Shown piece after piece: positions 58,101-64,000 of a stretch of 64,000 nt of DNA. A program made the position numbers and the translations under genes. The notes beneath the pieces were generated by a model. The model was given only the letters and a program-made list of their open reading frames with translations, searched no databases and was not told the origin of the DNA. The stretch covers positions 73,783,120 through 73,847,119 of the forward strand of contig CM056583.1 in the NCBI GenBank assembly GCA_029721435.1, read 5' to 3'. Each line of letters starts with the position of its first letter. The first letter of the stretch is position 1. This stretch comes from Gymnothorax reevesii. Lineage: Eukaryota > Chordata > Actinopteri > Anguilliformes > Muraenidae.

Positions 58101-60218
58101 GATTGTTGCGTTAATCGTGTATTAACCATCCACAGAGAAACATGATTAGCCAATAACCACTTGGCTCTCTACCTAGCTAGCTATTGCATTACAGAGTGCG
58201 ATATCACTTTTGCGTTGCAAGCTATGTTGCTAACTTGCCCGCTATTTCAGTAGCCTGTTAGCGATAAATTGTTGACTTTTTCTTGTGTGTTTATTTTATG
58301 TGCTATGTGTAGGGTAACCACATCCACTGTAGTGAACGCTAGCTAGTTGACAAGCTGGCTAGCAAACTATTGCACAATTCAACATATTTTCCTGGACACC
58401 GGCAAGTGTGGAGAACAAAAGTCAATCGTTCCCTACTTTCGCTGCTGGTTGAAATGATTTGGCTGATCGGCGCAAGTTGAGAACAAGGAAACTCGAAAAC
58501 CGAAACGAGCGTAAAATTATTTAACGGGGTCTTAGGGAGACCGAAGGAGACATTTAAAATAGCCTGCTTTCATAGTATAGCTACATTAGCAAGCCCAAAT
58601 AGCCTGATGTGACATGACAATGGCCCTAGATGAAAAAGCAATCTTAGCGTTTGTGTTGCTGACCAACCATTCTGTCCACTCTATCTTGTTTGGTGGAAGA
58701 AGTTCTCAATTTTATTGTTGCATTATTACCAATAAATTGTCGATTTTTTTTTTTCTTGTGTGTTTATTTAATGGGCTAGTTATATGTAGAGTAACCGTTT
58801 TATAAAAGGAATAAGCCCCTTGAAGCAGTGGGTTACAGTGATTTTATAACGGCAGAGGGGCACTTAGAACTCCCCTCCGCCATTATAAAATCACTGTGAC
58901 CCACTGCTTCTCGGGACTTATTCCTTTATTGATCAATGTTCTGACAAGAGCTGTGAGTGAAAAGACTCCTAATATACACACAGGGAAGGTCACATGCAAT
59001 ACAGAGATCAGGTGTGGGGAATGAGGCTAATTACATCGGGAGAATCACATGAGGGAAACCCTAATCACGAAAACTGGTGAGAGAAAAAGACGAACGAGAA
59101 TCACACAAACAACCTATTACATTTAAACAGCTCCGGTCCAGGAGTTCTACGTGCACAGATAAGGAGCAGGAGAGTAATTAAGCACGTGCGAGAGTTTCTC
59201 GCTGAACACAAAGCAAAGAACAGGGATAGCTCAGCAAGAGGAGGAGATTAGAACAGGGCGATTGCGGAGAGGTAATTAGATTAGTAGCGGTGCAACTTTA
59301 CATATTAAACTAGAGTGCTCGTTAGTAAGTTAGTAATCTTATATACAAGGATTAGTAGTGTTAGTGGACTATGATACAAAATACAGATGTAAGTCTCGTT
59401 AGTAATCAGAACAGAAGGGTGAAGGAAGAAAACAAGATTTCGAAGGAATATTTTAAAAATCGGAATTAATTTCAACCACCCGAAGTCAGTGAGCACGCAG
59501 ACAGGGAAGACGGACTGAACCAACTAGATCACAAGACGGGGGAGACCAGTGCAATGGAACTGAACATAGAATGAACCAAAAAACCTGAATTTTACAAAAA
59601 CCAAAAAGAATAAATAAAAGACAATAATCATGAACACAACACCAGCACATGAAACATGACCAAAAACCAAAACCATGACAATCAAATTCAAAATCAGAAG
59701 ATTCCCCAAGTAAAAATGTCTGCCACCTGATATTGAAGCCAGTTTGAAGACTCACTGGTTTAAAAATGTGTCGCACTGGATCATTGCCAAATTAAAATAT
59801 ATAAAACTATACGTTTTAGACACTTCAAGAATTCTACTTTCTGCTGAAATATACTTTGCTGAGTTGCGGTCTCCTCCTTCAACTAGAGACACTGAGATTA
59901 CAGTCTCATTTACAAGCAAGACCTAGTAAGACAGGGTCAAATAGCAGCAACAAACTCAAAACTTTGTACCTGGAGGGACCCCATTTCTGACCCACGAGTC
60001 TTGCAGCACCATTTTCTCCTCTTTCTCATATGGCCCGAACAGCAGTCCATCTCGTTCCTGACGGAGATAGTAAGAGCCCTCCAGGTCCCGGATAACTGCC
60101 AACTCAGTCTTCAGAGCCTTTACCTCTGGAATTGTTGATGTCACCACATACTGATGATGGACAGGGATGGTGGGGTGATCAAAGCCAATCATGTTCCCAA
60201 CTTCTCGGGCCCAGAAGC
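33938..60218 (-). CDS. dmgdh: Dimethylglycine dehydrogenase, last eleven exons
   Basis: Mitochondrial matrix flavoenzyme that oxidatively demethylates dimethylglycine to sarcosine in choline breakdown, passing electrons to ETF and the one-carbon unit to tetrahydrofolate. Eleven exons (1853 bases with stop, about 617 codons) splice in frame from [13 protein letters not shown] to the stop at 33938 and match the human protein from about residue 252 to its end. They contain the end of the FAD/DAO domain ([66 protein letters not shown]), then the aminomethyltransferase-like folate domain ([93 protein letters not shown]). Sarcosine dehydrogenase is excluded by closer identity and by the arsb neighbour. 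The FAD-binding N-terminus and targeting peptide lie beyond base 64000. Confidence 0.97.
34512..34646 (-). CDS. dmgdh: dmgdh exon 15
   Basis: The acceptor is TTTTCCACAG|CCAGCA and the donor GGCAAG|GTATAT, phase 0. It encodes [36 protein letters not shown]. It has no internal Met, so a simple search for ATG-started frames misses it. Confidence 0.95.
35465..35609. mobile_element. Palindromic MITE in dmgdh intron 15
   Basis: Left words TGATAAATAG, TATGGGCATTTTCATATCAC and TGTATCAACC reappear inverted on the right (GTTGATACA, GTGATATGAAAATGCCCATA, CTATTTATCA). The 145 bp can fold into a near-complete hairpin around a TGATACTG core. Confidence 0.8.
35850..36470 (+). mobile_element. 3' end of an L2-type LINE
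   Basis: The plus frame reads [20 protein letters not shown] and continues to a stop after PLRSASASS; this is the C-terminus of an L2-type reverse transcriptase. It is followed by a degenerate remainder and a 3' tail CTCTGGATAAAAGCGTCTGC typical of L2 LINEs and the SINEs that borrow their tails. Confidence 0.75.
37244..38795. mobile_element. Middle element of the nest (ATCGGCC-rich termini)
   Basis: The left part is full of GGCCGATATTCGATATGCC-like words and begins TAGGGATGGACGATATT. The right part has the inverted set (GGCCGATGTCCGATATTTAA, GCCGATATCGTTCA). The two halves enclose the Tc1 copy, so this element was present before the Tc1 arrived. Confidence 0.65.
37700..38721 (+). pseudogene. 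Tc1-type transposase (DD34E), broken copy
   Basis: The frames read [34 protein letters not shown] (first catalytic Asp), [35 protein letters not shown] (second Asp) and [15 protein letters not shown] (Glu), so the DDE triad is present. A stop near 37850 separates the DNA-binding end from the catalytic core, and the C-terminus ends early with [11 protein letters not shown] after a frame change. The 3' terminus CCAACTTCACTGGTTTTGGG sits at 38701-38720 next to TA. The 5' terminal repeat is missing, so the copy cannot move by itself. Confidence 0.88.
39358..39417 (-). CDS. dmgdh: dmgdh exon 14 (60 bases)
   Basis: The acceptor is TCTCTTCACAG|ATGAAC and the donor AATAAG|GTAGCA, phase 0 at both ends. 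It encodes exactly the 20 residues from [11 protein letters not shown] to DYFIKLNK. Confidence 0.95.
39833..39990 (-). CDS. dmgdh: dmgdh exon 13
   Basis: The acceptor is GTACTCTAG|GGGAGC and the donor GCAGAG|GTGAGT (phase 0). It encodes [20 protein letters not shown] and [20 protein letters not shown]. Confidence 0.95.
40237..40454 (-). CDS. dmgdh: dmgdh exon 12
   Basis: The acceptor is GCTTTCTTAG|GTGGATG and the donor TACACAG|GTGTGA (phase 1; a weaker donor than the others). It encodes [56 protein letters not shown] and [10 protein letters not shown]. Confidence 0.95.
41051..42264. mobile_element. GGGTCATTCC TIR element with AT duplication, inside copy 1
   Basis: The left end GGGTCATTCCATACTAAACT and the minus-strand reading of the right end are identical for 20 bases and match at about 25 of 26. 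AT flanks both sides (41049-41050 and 42265-42266). Removal restores the order seen in copy 2, where GATTTATATGGCATTG is uninterrupted. The interior has no transposase; a CTTTTTATACAGTCTATGC word near 41620 is a common fish repeat. ISL2EU-type elements use AT targets, but the assignment is inference. Confidence 0.8.
42438..43836. mobile_element. ACTGATCTG TIR element, 1.4 kb, inside copy 1
   Basis: The left end ACTGATCTGTGTAGAATAAC and the right end read in reverse, ACTGATCTGTATAGAATAAC, are inverted copies that continue through TGGATA. A second block, GCCATATTGGTATGCCCA, also recurs in inverted form at about 60-80 bp inside each end. Removing the element joins two flanks that are adjacent in copy 2. 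No transposase was recognised. Confidence 0.75.
44096..44540 (+). pseudogene. Cys/His-rich, zinc-finger-like coding remnant of the TTAA element
   Basis: Two overlapping frames (44096-44377 and 44319-44537) read [52 protein letters not shown], then [20 protein letters not shown] and TDKRMKK. The pattern of paired cysteines followed by [12 protein letters not shown] is one I associate with N-terminal regions of multicopy fish proteins of transposon origin whose function is not known to me. A frame change joins the halves and stops follow, so it is a fossil. I assign no catalytic role. Confidence 0.5.
45281..45411 (-). CDS. dmgdh: dmgdh exon 11
   Basis: The acceptor is CTTCTCCCAG|GTTGGC and the donor GACCTCAG|GTCAGG (phase 2). 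It encodes [20 protein letters not shown] and [19 protein letters not shown]. It lies after a 6 kb intron that contains TTAA-element copy 3 and a LINE fragment. Confidence 0.95.
45568..45730 (-). other. Orphan exon-like segment in dmgdh intron
   Basis: On the dmgdh strand, a CATTTGCAG acceptor and an ACT|GTGAGT donor bracket 163 bases. One frame is fully open: [18 protein letters not shown], then [18 protein letters not shown] and [12 protein letters not shown]. It cannot be a dmgdh exon in the phase offered by exon 10 (a TAA appears). I do not recognise the protein. It may be a decayed exon of another gene or chance. Confidence 0.3.
45765..47400 (+). mobile_element. L2-like LINE fragment (reverse transcriptase), decayed
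   Basis: The plus strand reads [60 protein letters not shown] and later [20 protein letters not shown] with WNELQN. The YADD box is YADE and stops interrupt. The 3' part ends in a GACCCCC...CCCAATAGGACTTTCC tail common to fish L2/Rex1 LINEs (near 47329-47372). A small foldback of AGGCCAGAAAAAAA and its complement lies at 46388-46424. Confidence 0.85.
47401..48282. other. Intron sequence, nothing recognised
   Basis: A 70-codon minus-strand open frame at 47586-47806 lacks splice signals and recognisable motifs. No other feature is visible. Confidence 0.4.
48981..49500. mobile_element. TIR element with GTTTCCATCCA ends
   Basis: The left TAGCTATGTTTCCATCCA and the right TGGATGGAAACATGGCTT are inverted; subterminal AATCACATCGCATG and related words are AT-rich. 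The length is 520 bp, with no coding frame. A Harbinger-like family is possible but unproven. Confidence 0.65.
49534..50620. mobile_element. Foldback element with about 200 bp inverted arms
   Basis: From ATTGGCTATGTGCA and ATTCTGAAATAC on the left, through TTGCTTCTG, TGAGCAGGTAACAGG and ATCCCGAAAATGTGATTTTA to GGCTTAATTAACC, every block recurs inverted and in mirrored order at 50433-50620. The arms are about 75-90 percent alike by eye. The centre (about 49735-50430) carries an 80-codon open frame without known motifs. Confidence 0.75.
51496..51661 (-). CDS. dmgdh: dmgdh exon 10 (start of folate domain)
   Basis: The acceptor is GCTGGTTAG|ACCCAG and the donor CCGAAG|GTAGGC (phase 0). It encodes [34 protein letters not shown] and [12 protein letters not shown]. 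The Asp of [10 protein letters not shown] is the conserved residue proposed to act in folate-dependent chemistry of this family. Confidence 0.95.
53025..53178 (-). CDS. dmgdh: dmgdh exon 9
   Basis: The acceptor is CTCTGTTAG|TGGGATATCC and the donor GGATACAA|GTGAGG (phase 2). It encodes [19 protein letters not shown] and [19 protein letters not shown]. Confidence 0.96.
53529..53698 (-). CDS. dmgdh: dmgdh exon 8
   Basis: The acceptor is GTGATGCAG|GTATGG and the donor AATGTTG|GTAAGC (phase 1). It encodes [38 protein letters not shown] and [10 protein letters not shown]. Confidence 0.96.
54376..54408. repeat. GAA-rich microsatellite
   Basis: An imperfect GAA/GAAGAA run just downstream (in gene sense) of dmgdh exon 7. 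Confidence 0.8.
54513..54711 (-). CDS. dmgdh: dmgdh exon 7
   Basis: The acceptor is CATTGTAG|GTTTCGGC and the donor GGCTTTGG|GTATCT (phase 2). It encodes [39 protein letters not shown], then [20 protein letters not shown] and AIGFG. Confidence 0.95.
56554..57996 (-). pseudogene. LINE reverse transcriptase, long open frame with altered catalytic residues
   Basis: An uninterrupted 480-codon frame has the non-LTR reverse-transcriptase order: [20 protein letters not shown], motif A as [16 protein letters not shown], motif B as [20 protein letters not shown], the YADD box as [10 protein letters not shown], then [49 protein letters not shown] and a C-terminal CHHCDRR zinc-finger-like end with SHECACRK. 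Related elements usually have FDTVN in motif A and YADD; here the Asp of motif A is Tyr and the first Asp of YADD is Asn. It should therefore not polymerise even though the frame is open. Upstream, [17 protein letters not shown] in another frame (to about 58130) shows a 5' frameshift and truncation. It is antisense to nothing; it shares the strand of dmgdh. Confidence 0.85.
58805..58928. repeat. Large perfect-like hairpin, arms about 58 bp
   Basis: AAAGGAATAAG, GAAGCAGTGGGT and CAGTGATTTTATAA on the left are answered by TTATAAAATCACTG, ACCCACTGCTTC and CTTATTCCTTT on the right, with a loop of about 8 bases. A related word, TATAAAATCACTGTAACCCA, occurs at 56342-56361 on the other side of the LINE. 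Confidence 0.85.
59970..60218 (-). CDS. dmgdh: dmgdh exon (first in window, equals human exon 6)
   Basis: The acceptor is CTTATCATTAG|GCTTCTGG and the donor CCTCCAG|GTACAA (phase 1). It encodes [13 protein letters not shown] through [17 protein letters not shown] to NGVPPG. Numbering follows the 16-exon human gene, as ten further exons come after it. Confidence 0.95.
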
Positions 60219-60489
60219 CTAATGATAAGGGTAGAGAATTAGAAATTCAACAAGCAAATTTGTCATTACTGCATATCGCTGCATACAATTCACTCCATAT
60301 TTCAGGGGAAGACACCCCAAAAACCGAAAAGCATATACTCCTGAGTAAACTATCTCCCCTGAGCCGGCCGACATGCAAGTATTTAAAGAAAATGTTAAGA
60401 GCGATTGTTCATATAGAGGGGTTAGAGGGGAGTACCAGCAGAACCAAACCATTCACAGCAAAGTTGATCTGAGTCCCATAAAAACAGTT

Positions 60490-61090
60490 AGTCTGACTGC
60501 ATTTGGAAATGTAGTTTTACCTAATGGTGGCACTACGGTAAAACACTCATAAAAATCAATAACGGTCCTCCTCTACTCGCTGGCAATTTTGGCAGCATAT
60601 TTGACAAGTTTGCCATAAAAACTGTTTTAGTTATTGCATTTTTAAAAAATAAATGTTTGGCCTGATTGTGATGCTACAGGGATGGTCATGGGAGTTACTG
60701 CATTTGGAAATGTTAAATTTAGCCAAGTGGAGGCACTACAGATGTTGTGACACAGTCAACACAATCAATGACTTCCTCATTTAAGAACCATGAAAGTAGA
60801 AAGCAGATTGCACATGATGAGCACCAAAACTATTTCAGTCATTGCAATTTCCATAAATTAAAAGTTTAGCTTGGTGGTGGCACCACGGCAAAGGTCATCG
60901 GGTGACACACATCAATGACAGTCCTTCTTTATGCATCAGAAACAATCACAAGAGCTGTGACGTTTCCCGTCAATACTTTTCGAGTTATATCATTCTGAAG
61001 TGTTAAACCTGGCAAAGTGGTGGCAGTGCACGGACAAATTAAAGAGCCAACCCCGTAAATAACTTCCTTCTCAATGCACCAGGAATGTTG
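60490..61090. repeat. Divergent tandem array, unit about 150-195 bp
   Basis: Four diverged copies begin near 60498, 60694, 60840 and 60985. Shared words are TGCATTTGGAAATGT, GGTGGCACTACGG or GTGGAGGCACTAC, and ATCAATGAC with TCCT nearby. It lies in the dmgdh intron upstream of exon 6. No coding is seen. Confidence 0.55.
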
Positions 61091-61209
61091 AAATTGTAAT
61101 ATTTCCAAAATAAAAAGAAGATTCGTTAGTTTCAAGAGACAATTTTACCGCGTTTTATATAATAGGAAGTAATTTGCAATGTAGTACGATTGTCACAAGC
61201 CCTCGTGTG

Positions 61210-61870
61210 AATGTGTTCTGTTCCTCCGTCCTTCAGCAACTTGCAGGTCTATTAGAAGTACGTCTCCTTTGATTTGTTTATGTTCCTCTACCTGGCTGTG
61301 TCTGATTTCATAGTTACTTACTGATCTGCCTGGGACATGTAAACCCTTGGTTTGAGTTGCAAGCTACTATATTATAATTTGATATTCATGTTGAGAACCA
61401 TCCAATATTCCAAGTAAAAACTCTTTGTCTTCATTAAATGAAACGTGACCTTTAATTATAGTAATTTATGGAAGCCTTCCTCTTTACTCAGTTTATTCAA
61501 ACAAGCTCCCGAGTCAACTCAGGGTCCAAGATTATTAACCTTGTCCCAGTCGTTTCCTCTGTTCAGTTTGTTCGAAGCAAGCTCCCACTCATTCTAAGGT
61601 CATCAGGATTGGAACCAAGTTCTCCTCAAGCAAATCCATCCTCACTGTGGACAGTTCGGCTCTGGTGAACTGTGTACTCCACCTGCCAGTCATCCCAAAA
61701 GCCCCTGGCTAGAGATGGGCTTCGGCCTGCTTTGCCCACCACATCTGAACTGAATTGCACCTTCGTCAGGGTTCCGTCCCGCTATTACCGAATCACTATC
61801 AATAAACCTTACTTTTGGACTGTACTCTGTCTCCACACTTGATTCCTTGTCTGGATCATAACAACAATTT
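61210..61870 (+). repeat. Direct repeat A (possible degenerate LTR), left copy
   Basis: The words CTGTGTCTGATTTCAT, AAACCCTTGGTTTGAGTTGCA, AAGCTCCC, TCATCAGGATTGGAACCAAG and GGGTTCCGTCCC recur in the same order at 63340-64000. The copy ends with AATAAACC and a T/C-rich tail like an LTR R-U5. Confidence 0.5.
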
Positions 61871-63339
61871 GAATTTGGAGTTCTTCAGGACATGCATAGC
61901 TATTTAAGACATTATGTGGTTTAAAATTATCAATACCAATAATCAAGAGGAGCACAATTAAACAAAATTAGCAACTCCCAATTTAGGGAACCACTGCTCT
62001 AGGGGACGCTATTGGCAGGACATATTACACCCTGCTAAAGTCAGCCATCTCTTTTGAGTTTGTTCCAATGTATGGCAAACAAGTTCAACTTTCACCTCAT
62101 ACCATTTGATCCTTGCCTAATGTGGATCAGCATTTTCTGTTGGCTTGAACCAAGTCCTCACATGCAAGCTACAGTAACTCGTGCTTTGCAGTCCCGAGAT
62201 TTGCTTGATCACACACACTACTTTCTGTGTGAATAACAAAACAAAAAAAAAGAAAAAGATAATTCACTCAGAAGGTCTCACTTTCATTAGATAGTTTAAG
62301 ATTTTGGAGTATTAGCCATAACAATACAAGGTGACAGAAACTTGAAGTCGTTGCTGGTTTGGTGTGGGTAATGAGTCATGGTCACGTTTTAATGCCTTCT
62401 ATTTTGAACCACAATATTCTTCTTAAAGCATGATTTCAGTCTGCATTCACAGACACTTTTGACGGTATCCTAGACAATGGTATTGTATATGCACTTCAGA
62501 AACATTAATGGAGGAGCTAAATGCTGAAAGTGATTGTTACATGACAGAGGAACATTTGATATAGTTGCTTGATAGGGTAAATTCCTCGCAAGATTGTTAA
62601 ACACTACTTAGTTTAAACTGCATTTTGTATTGTGTTTTGTATTGGAGCCAAGATTTGCAGTATCAGACCAGTGGTATTCATGACCTTATTTGTGCTTAAT
62701 ATGAGGAATATTTTATCAGCAAGAGTATGTGAAAAGTAAGTTTTTAAAAATACTGGGGCAGTCATTTATGATATCTTTTCTGAAATGCTGTCTACCTCTG
62801 TTACTGGCAAGGAAACTTTTTTTTTTAATTACACATAAAAAGTTGGTTAAACATGAATTCTAGACTGAGGACAACAAATCTGCTGTTGAGACAAGCTACA
62901 GCCTGTGAGAACCAGTTGTAACCACTGCGACAGATTTCAGTTCTGACAGTTGTTGAAGAAACCTATTTTTACCCAGTGGTAAATAAATCTGAAGTCCAGC
63001 CATCTCAATTTCCACTGAGTTTCTCTCCACTGAGTCAACGACATACTCAGGGAAAGCATACGTAGTAACTTCCATGGCTATATTTTCATGTGAAAACTTG
63101 CACTGACTGGGTAAAATATCTAATTATTAATCTTGTCCATTTCTATATATTATATTTGCAAAAAAAAAAAAAATCCAATTACATATCCTTCCAGGTAAAG
63201 AATTTATCTGGCGACACAAGAAACCTGGCCAGAGGACAATATACACTTCAGCTTATTGGCTGGGCCTGCTTCTCCCCAAAAGGGGGAATTTTTTGTCCCT
63301 TCCTACTCAGCAACATGCGTATCTATAAGAACTAGGTCT
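61871..63339. other. Sequence between the direct repeats, no gene recognised
   Basis: I looked for the N-terminal dmgdh exons (FAD dinucleotide motif, TAGSTWHAAG region) here and found none. No retroelement protein is evident either. Confidence 0.45.
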
Positions 63340-64000
63340 ACTATGATTGGGTTAAGTCTTGCATGTTTGCCTATCCCCAGCTGTGTCTCGTTTCATGGTT
63401 ATTCTCTAATAACCATGTGATGTATGTTTAAGCCCTCAACTCTGTGTTGCAGTTTGCCAGATTGTAATTTGCCTTTCGTGCGTAGAACTAGTCAGTATTC
63501 AAAGTAGAAATTCCTTGTTTTTGTAAAGAACACCGTGTGCTTTAATGACAGTTATTCCCGGAAGCTTTCCTCCTTACTTAGTAAACTCAAACAAGCTTCC
63601 AAGGCTAATTAGGGTCCAGGATTGGGACCATGATCAAAATAACTCAGCTCAAGTCAGTTTGTCAGTCCAGTTTAATAAGAGCAAGCACCCAAGCCTAATC
63701 AGGGTCCAGGATTGGGATTTTGTTCTTCTTAACCCCTCCAAGTCTGATCCCTCTGTCCAGTATTTTAGAAACAAGTTTGCAATAAATCTACAGTCGTCAG
63801 GATTGGAACCAAATCCCCCTAAAGCTACTCTCTCCTCCAGTGTTACAGCTCAGTGCTCCACCAGGCTGCTATCCTGGAAGCCACTGGCCGGTGATTGACA
63901 GCTCAGCTTCGCCCACAACATCTGCGGAGCGGTCCCGTCCCCACCTCCTCCTCAGGGGTTCCGTCCCCTTGTTACCGTATAAGCTGTGAACTTCCAGCTG
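63340..64000 (+). repeat. Direct repeat A, right copy (cut by window end)
   Basis: It shows CAGCTGTGTCTCGTTTCATG, AAGCCCTCAACTCTGTGTTGCA, repeated AATTAGGGTCCAGGATTGGG blocks, TCGTCAGGATTGGAACCAAA and GGGTTCCGTCCCC, in the order of the left copy. The GGGTCCAGGATTGGGA block is itself duplicated (63612 and 63701). Confidence 0.5.

Larger units (their letters stand above)
55891..59680 (-). mobile_element. LTR-type or composite insertion with 5 bp duplication
   Basis: The insert begins TGTGACGGTGCG and ends AACCATGACA, so on the minus strand it starts TGTCATGGTT and ends CCGTCACA, the TG...CA form of LTR retroelements. ATCAA is duplicated exactly at both edges (55886-55890 and 59681-59685). Copy 3 shows the uninterrupted target GAAGATCAAATTC. 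It contains a LINE remnant, a large hairpin and a short direct duplication (58262-58318 against 58728-58797). No gag or pol of its own was recognised. Confidence 0.65.
54896..59878 (+). mobile_element. TTAA-type long-TIR element, copy 2, with a 3.8 kb insertion
   Basis: The left AGGAGGAGACAGCACCTCGG and the right end in reverse, AGGAGGAGACCGCAACTCAG, are inverted copies. They agree for about 180 bases, including GTAGAATT, GAAGTGTCTAAA, CAGTGCGAC-like words and GAGTCTTCAAA. TTAA stands left (54892-54895) and TCAA, one change from TTAA, stands right. The interior 55200-55890 is the best uninterrupted copy of the family; the rest is the insertion at 55891-59680. It lies in the intron between dmgdh exons 6 and 7. 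Confidence 0.75.

Noticed and set aside
59956..60192. dmgdh exon 6 read to the end of the open frame at 59956
   Set aside because: The coding match ends at PPG at 59970 with a GTACAA donor; the last residues of the frame are intron.
1..64000. CRISPR arrays, prophage or bacterial gene clusters
   Set aside because: No regularly spaced repeats or prokaryotic operons; the splice sites, LINE/Penelope/hAT content and gene families are vertebrate.

Overview
The window is nuclear DNA of a ray-finned (teleost) fish. It is intron-rich and AT-rich, with canonical GT-AG splice sites, and is crowded with fish-type transposable elements (Penelope, hAT, Tc1/mariner, L2-like LINEs, TTAA-target DNA transposons and many MITE-like palindromes). 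I cannot name the species. No bacterial operons, CRISPR arrays or rRNA genes are visible, and I recognised no tRNA gene by eye.

Two host genes are supported, both on the minus strand and in the same order and orientation as on human chromosome 5q14: ARSB (arylsulfatase B, lysosomal) at 13442-22423, and DMGDH (dimethylglycine dehydrogenase, mitochondrial) at 33938-60218. Both are partial here. ARSB has its start codon and six exons, but its last exons (the final quarter of the protein) were not found and probably lie to the left of base 1. DMGDH has its last eleven exons and stop codon; its N-terminal exons lie to the right of base 64000. Every junction keeps the reading frame. The ARSB promoter carries two CACGTG boxes of the CLEAR/TFEB type expected for a lysosomal gene.

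Layout: 1-13441 holds transposon fossils (Penelope copy, terminal-inverted-repeat elements) and no recognised host exon. 13442-22423 is ARSB, with a second Penelope copy in its large intron. 22424-22658 is the ARSB promoter, abutted by a decayed 4.3 kb hAT transposon (22659-26922). 26923-33937 is intergenic with MITEs, a Tc1 relic and a palindromic minisatellite. 33938-60218 is DMGDH. 60219-64000 is DMGDH intron with divergent repeats.

The most interesting structure is in the DMGDH introns. Three copies of one long-terminal-inverted-repeat element with TTAA target sites can be reconstructed (about 40859-45000, 48287-51383 and 54896-59878). Each was opened by later insertions. Two copies are internally deleted; the third keeps a Cys/His-rich coding remnant. 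A second stack (37027-39011) is a transposon in a transposon in a transposon. The two host genes do not act in one pathway: one degrades dermatan/chondroitin sulfate in lysosomes, the other carries out choline/one-carbon catabolism in mitochondria.
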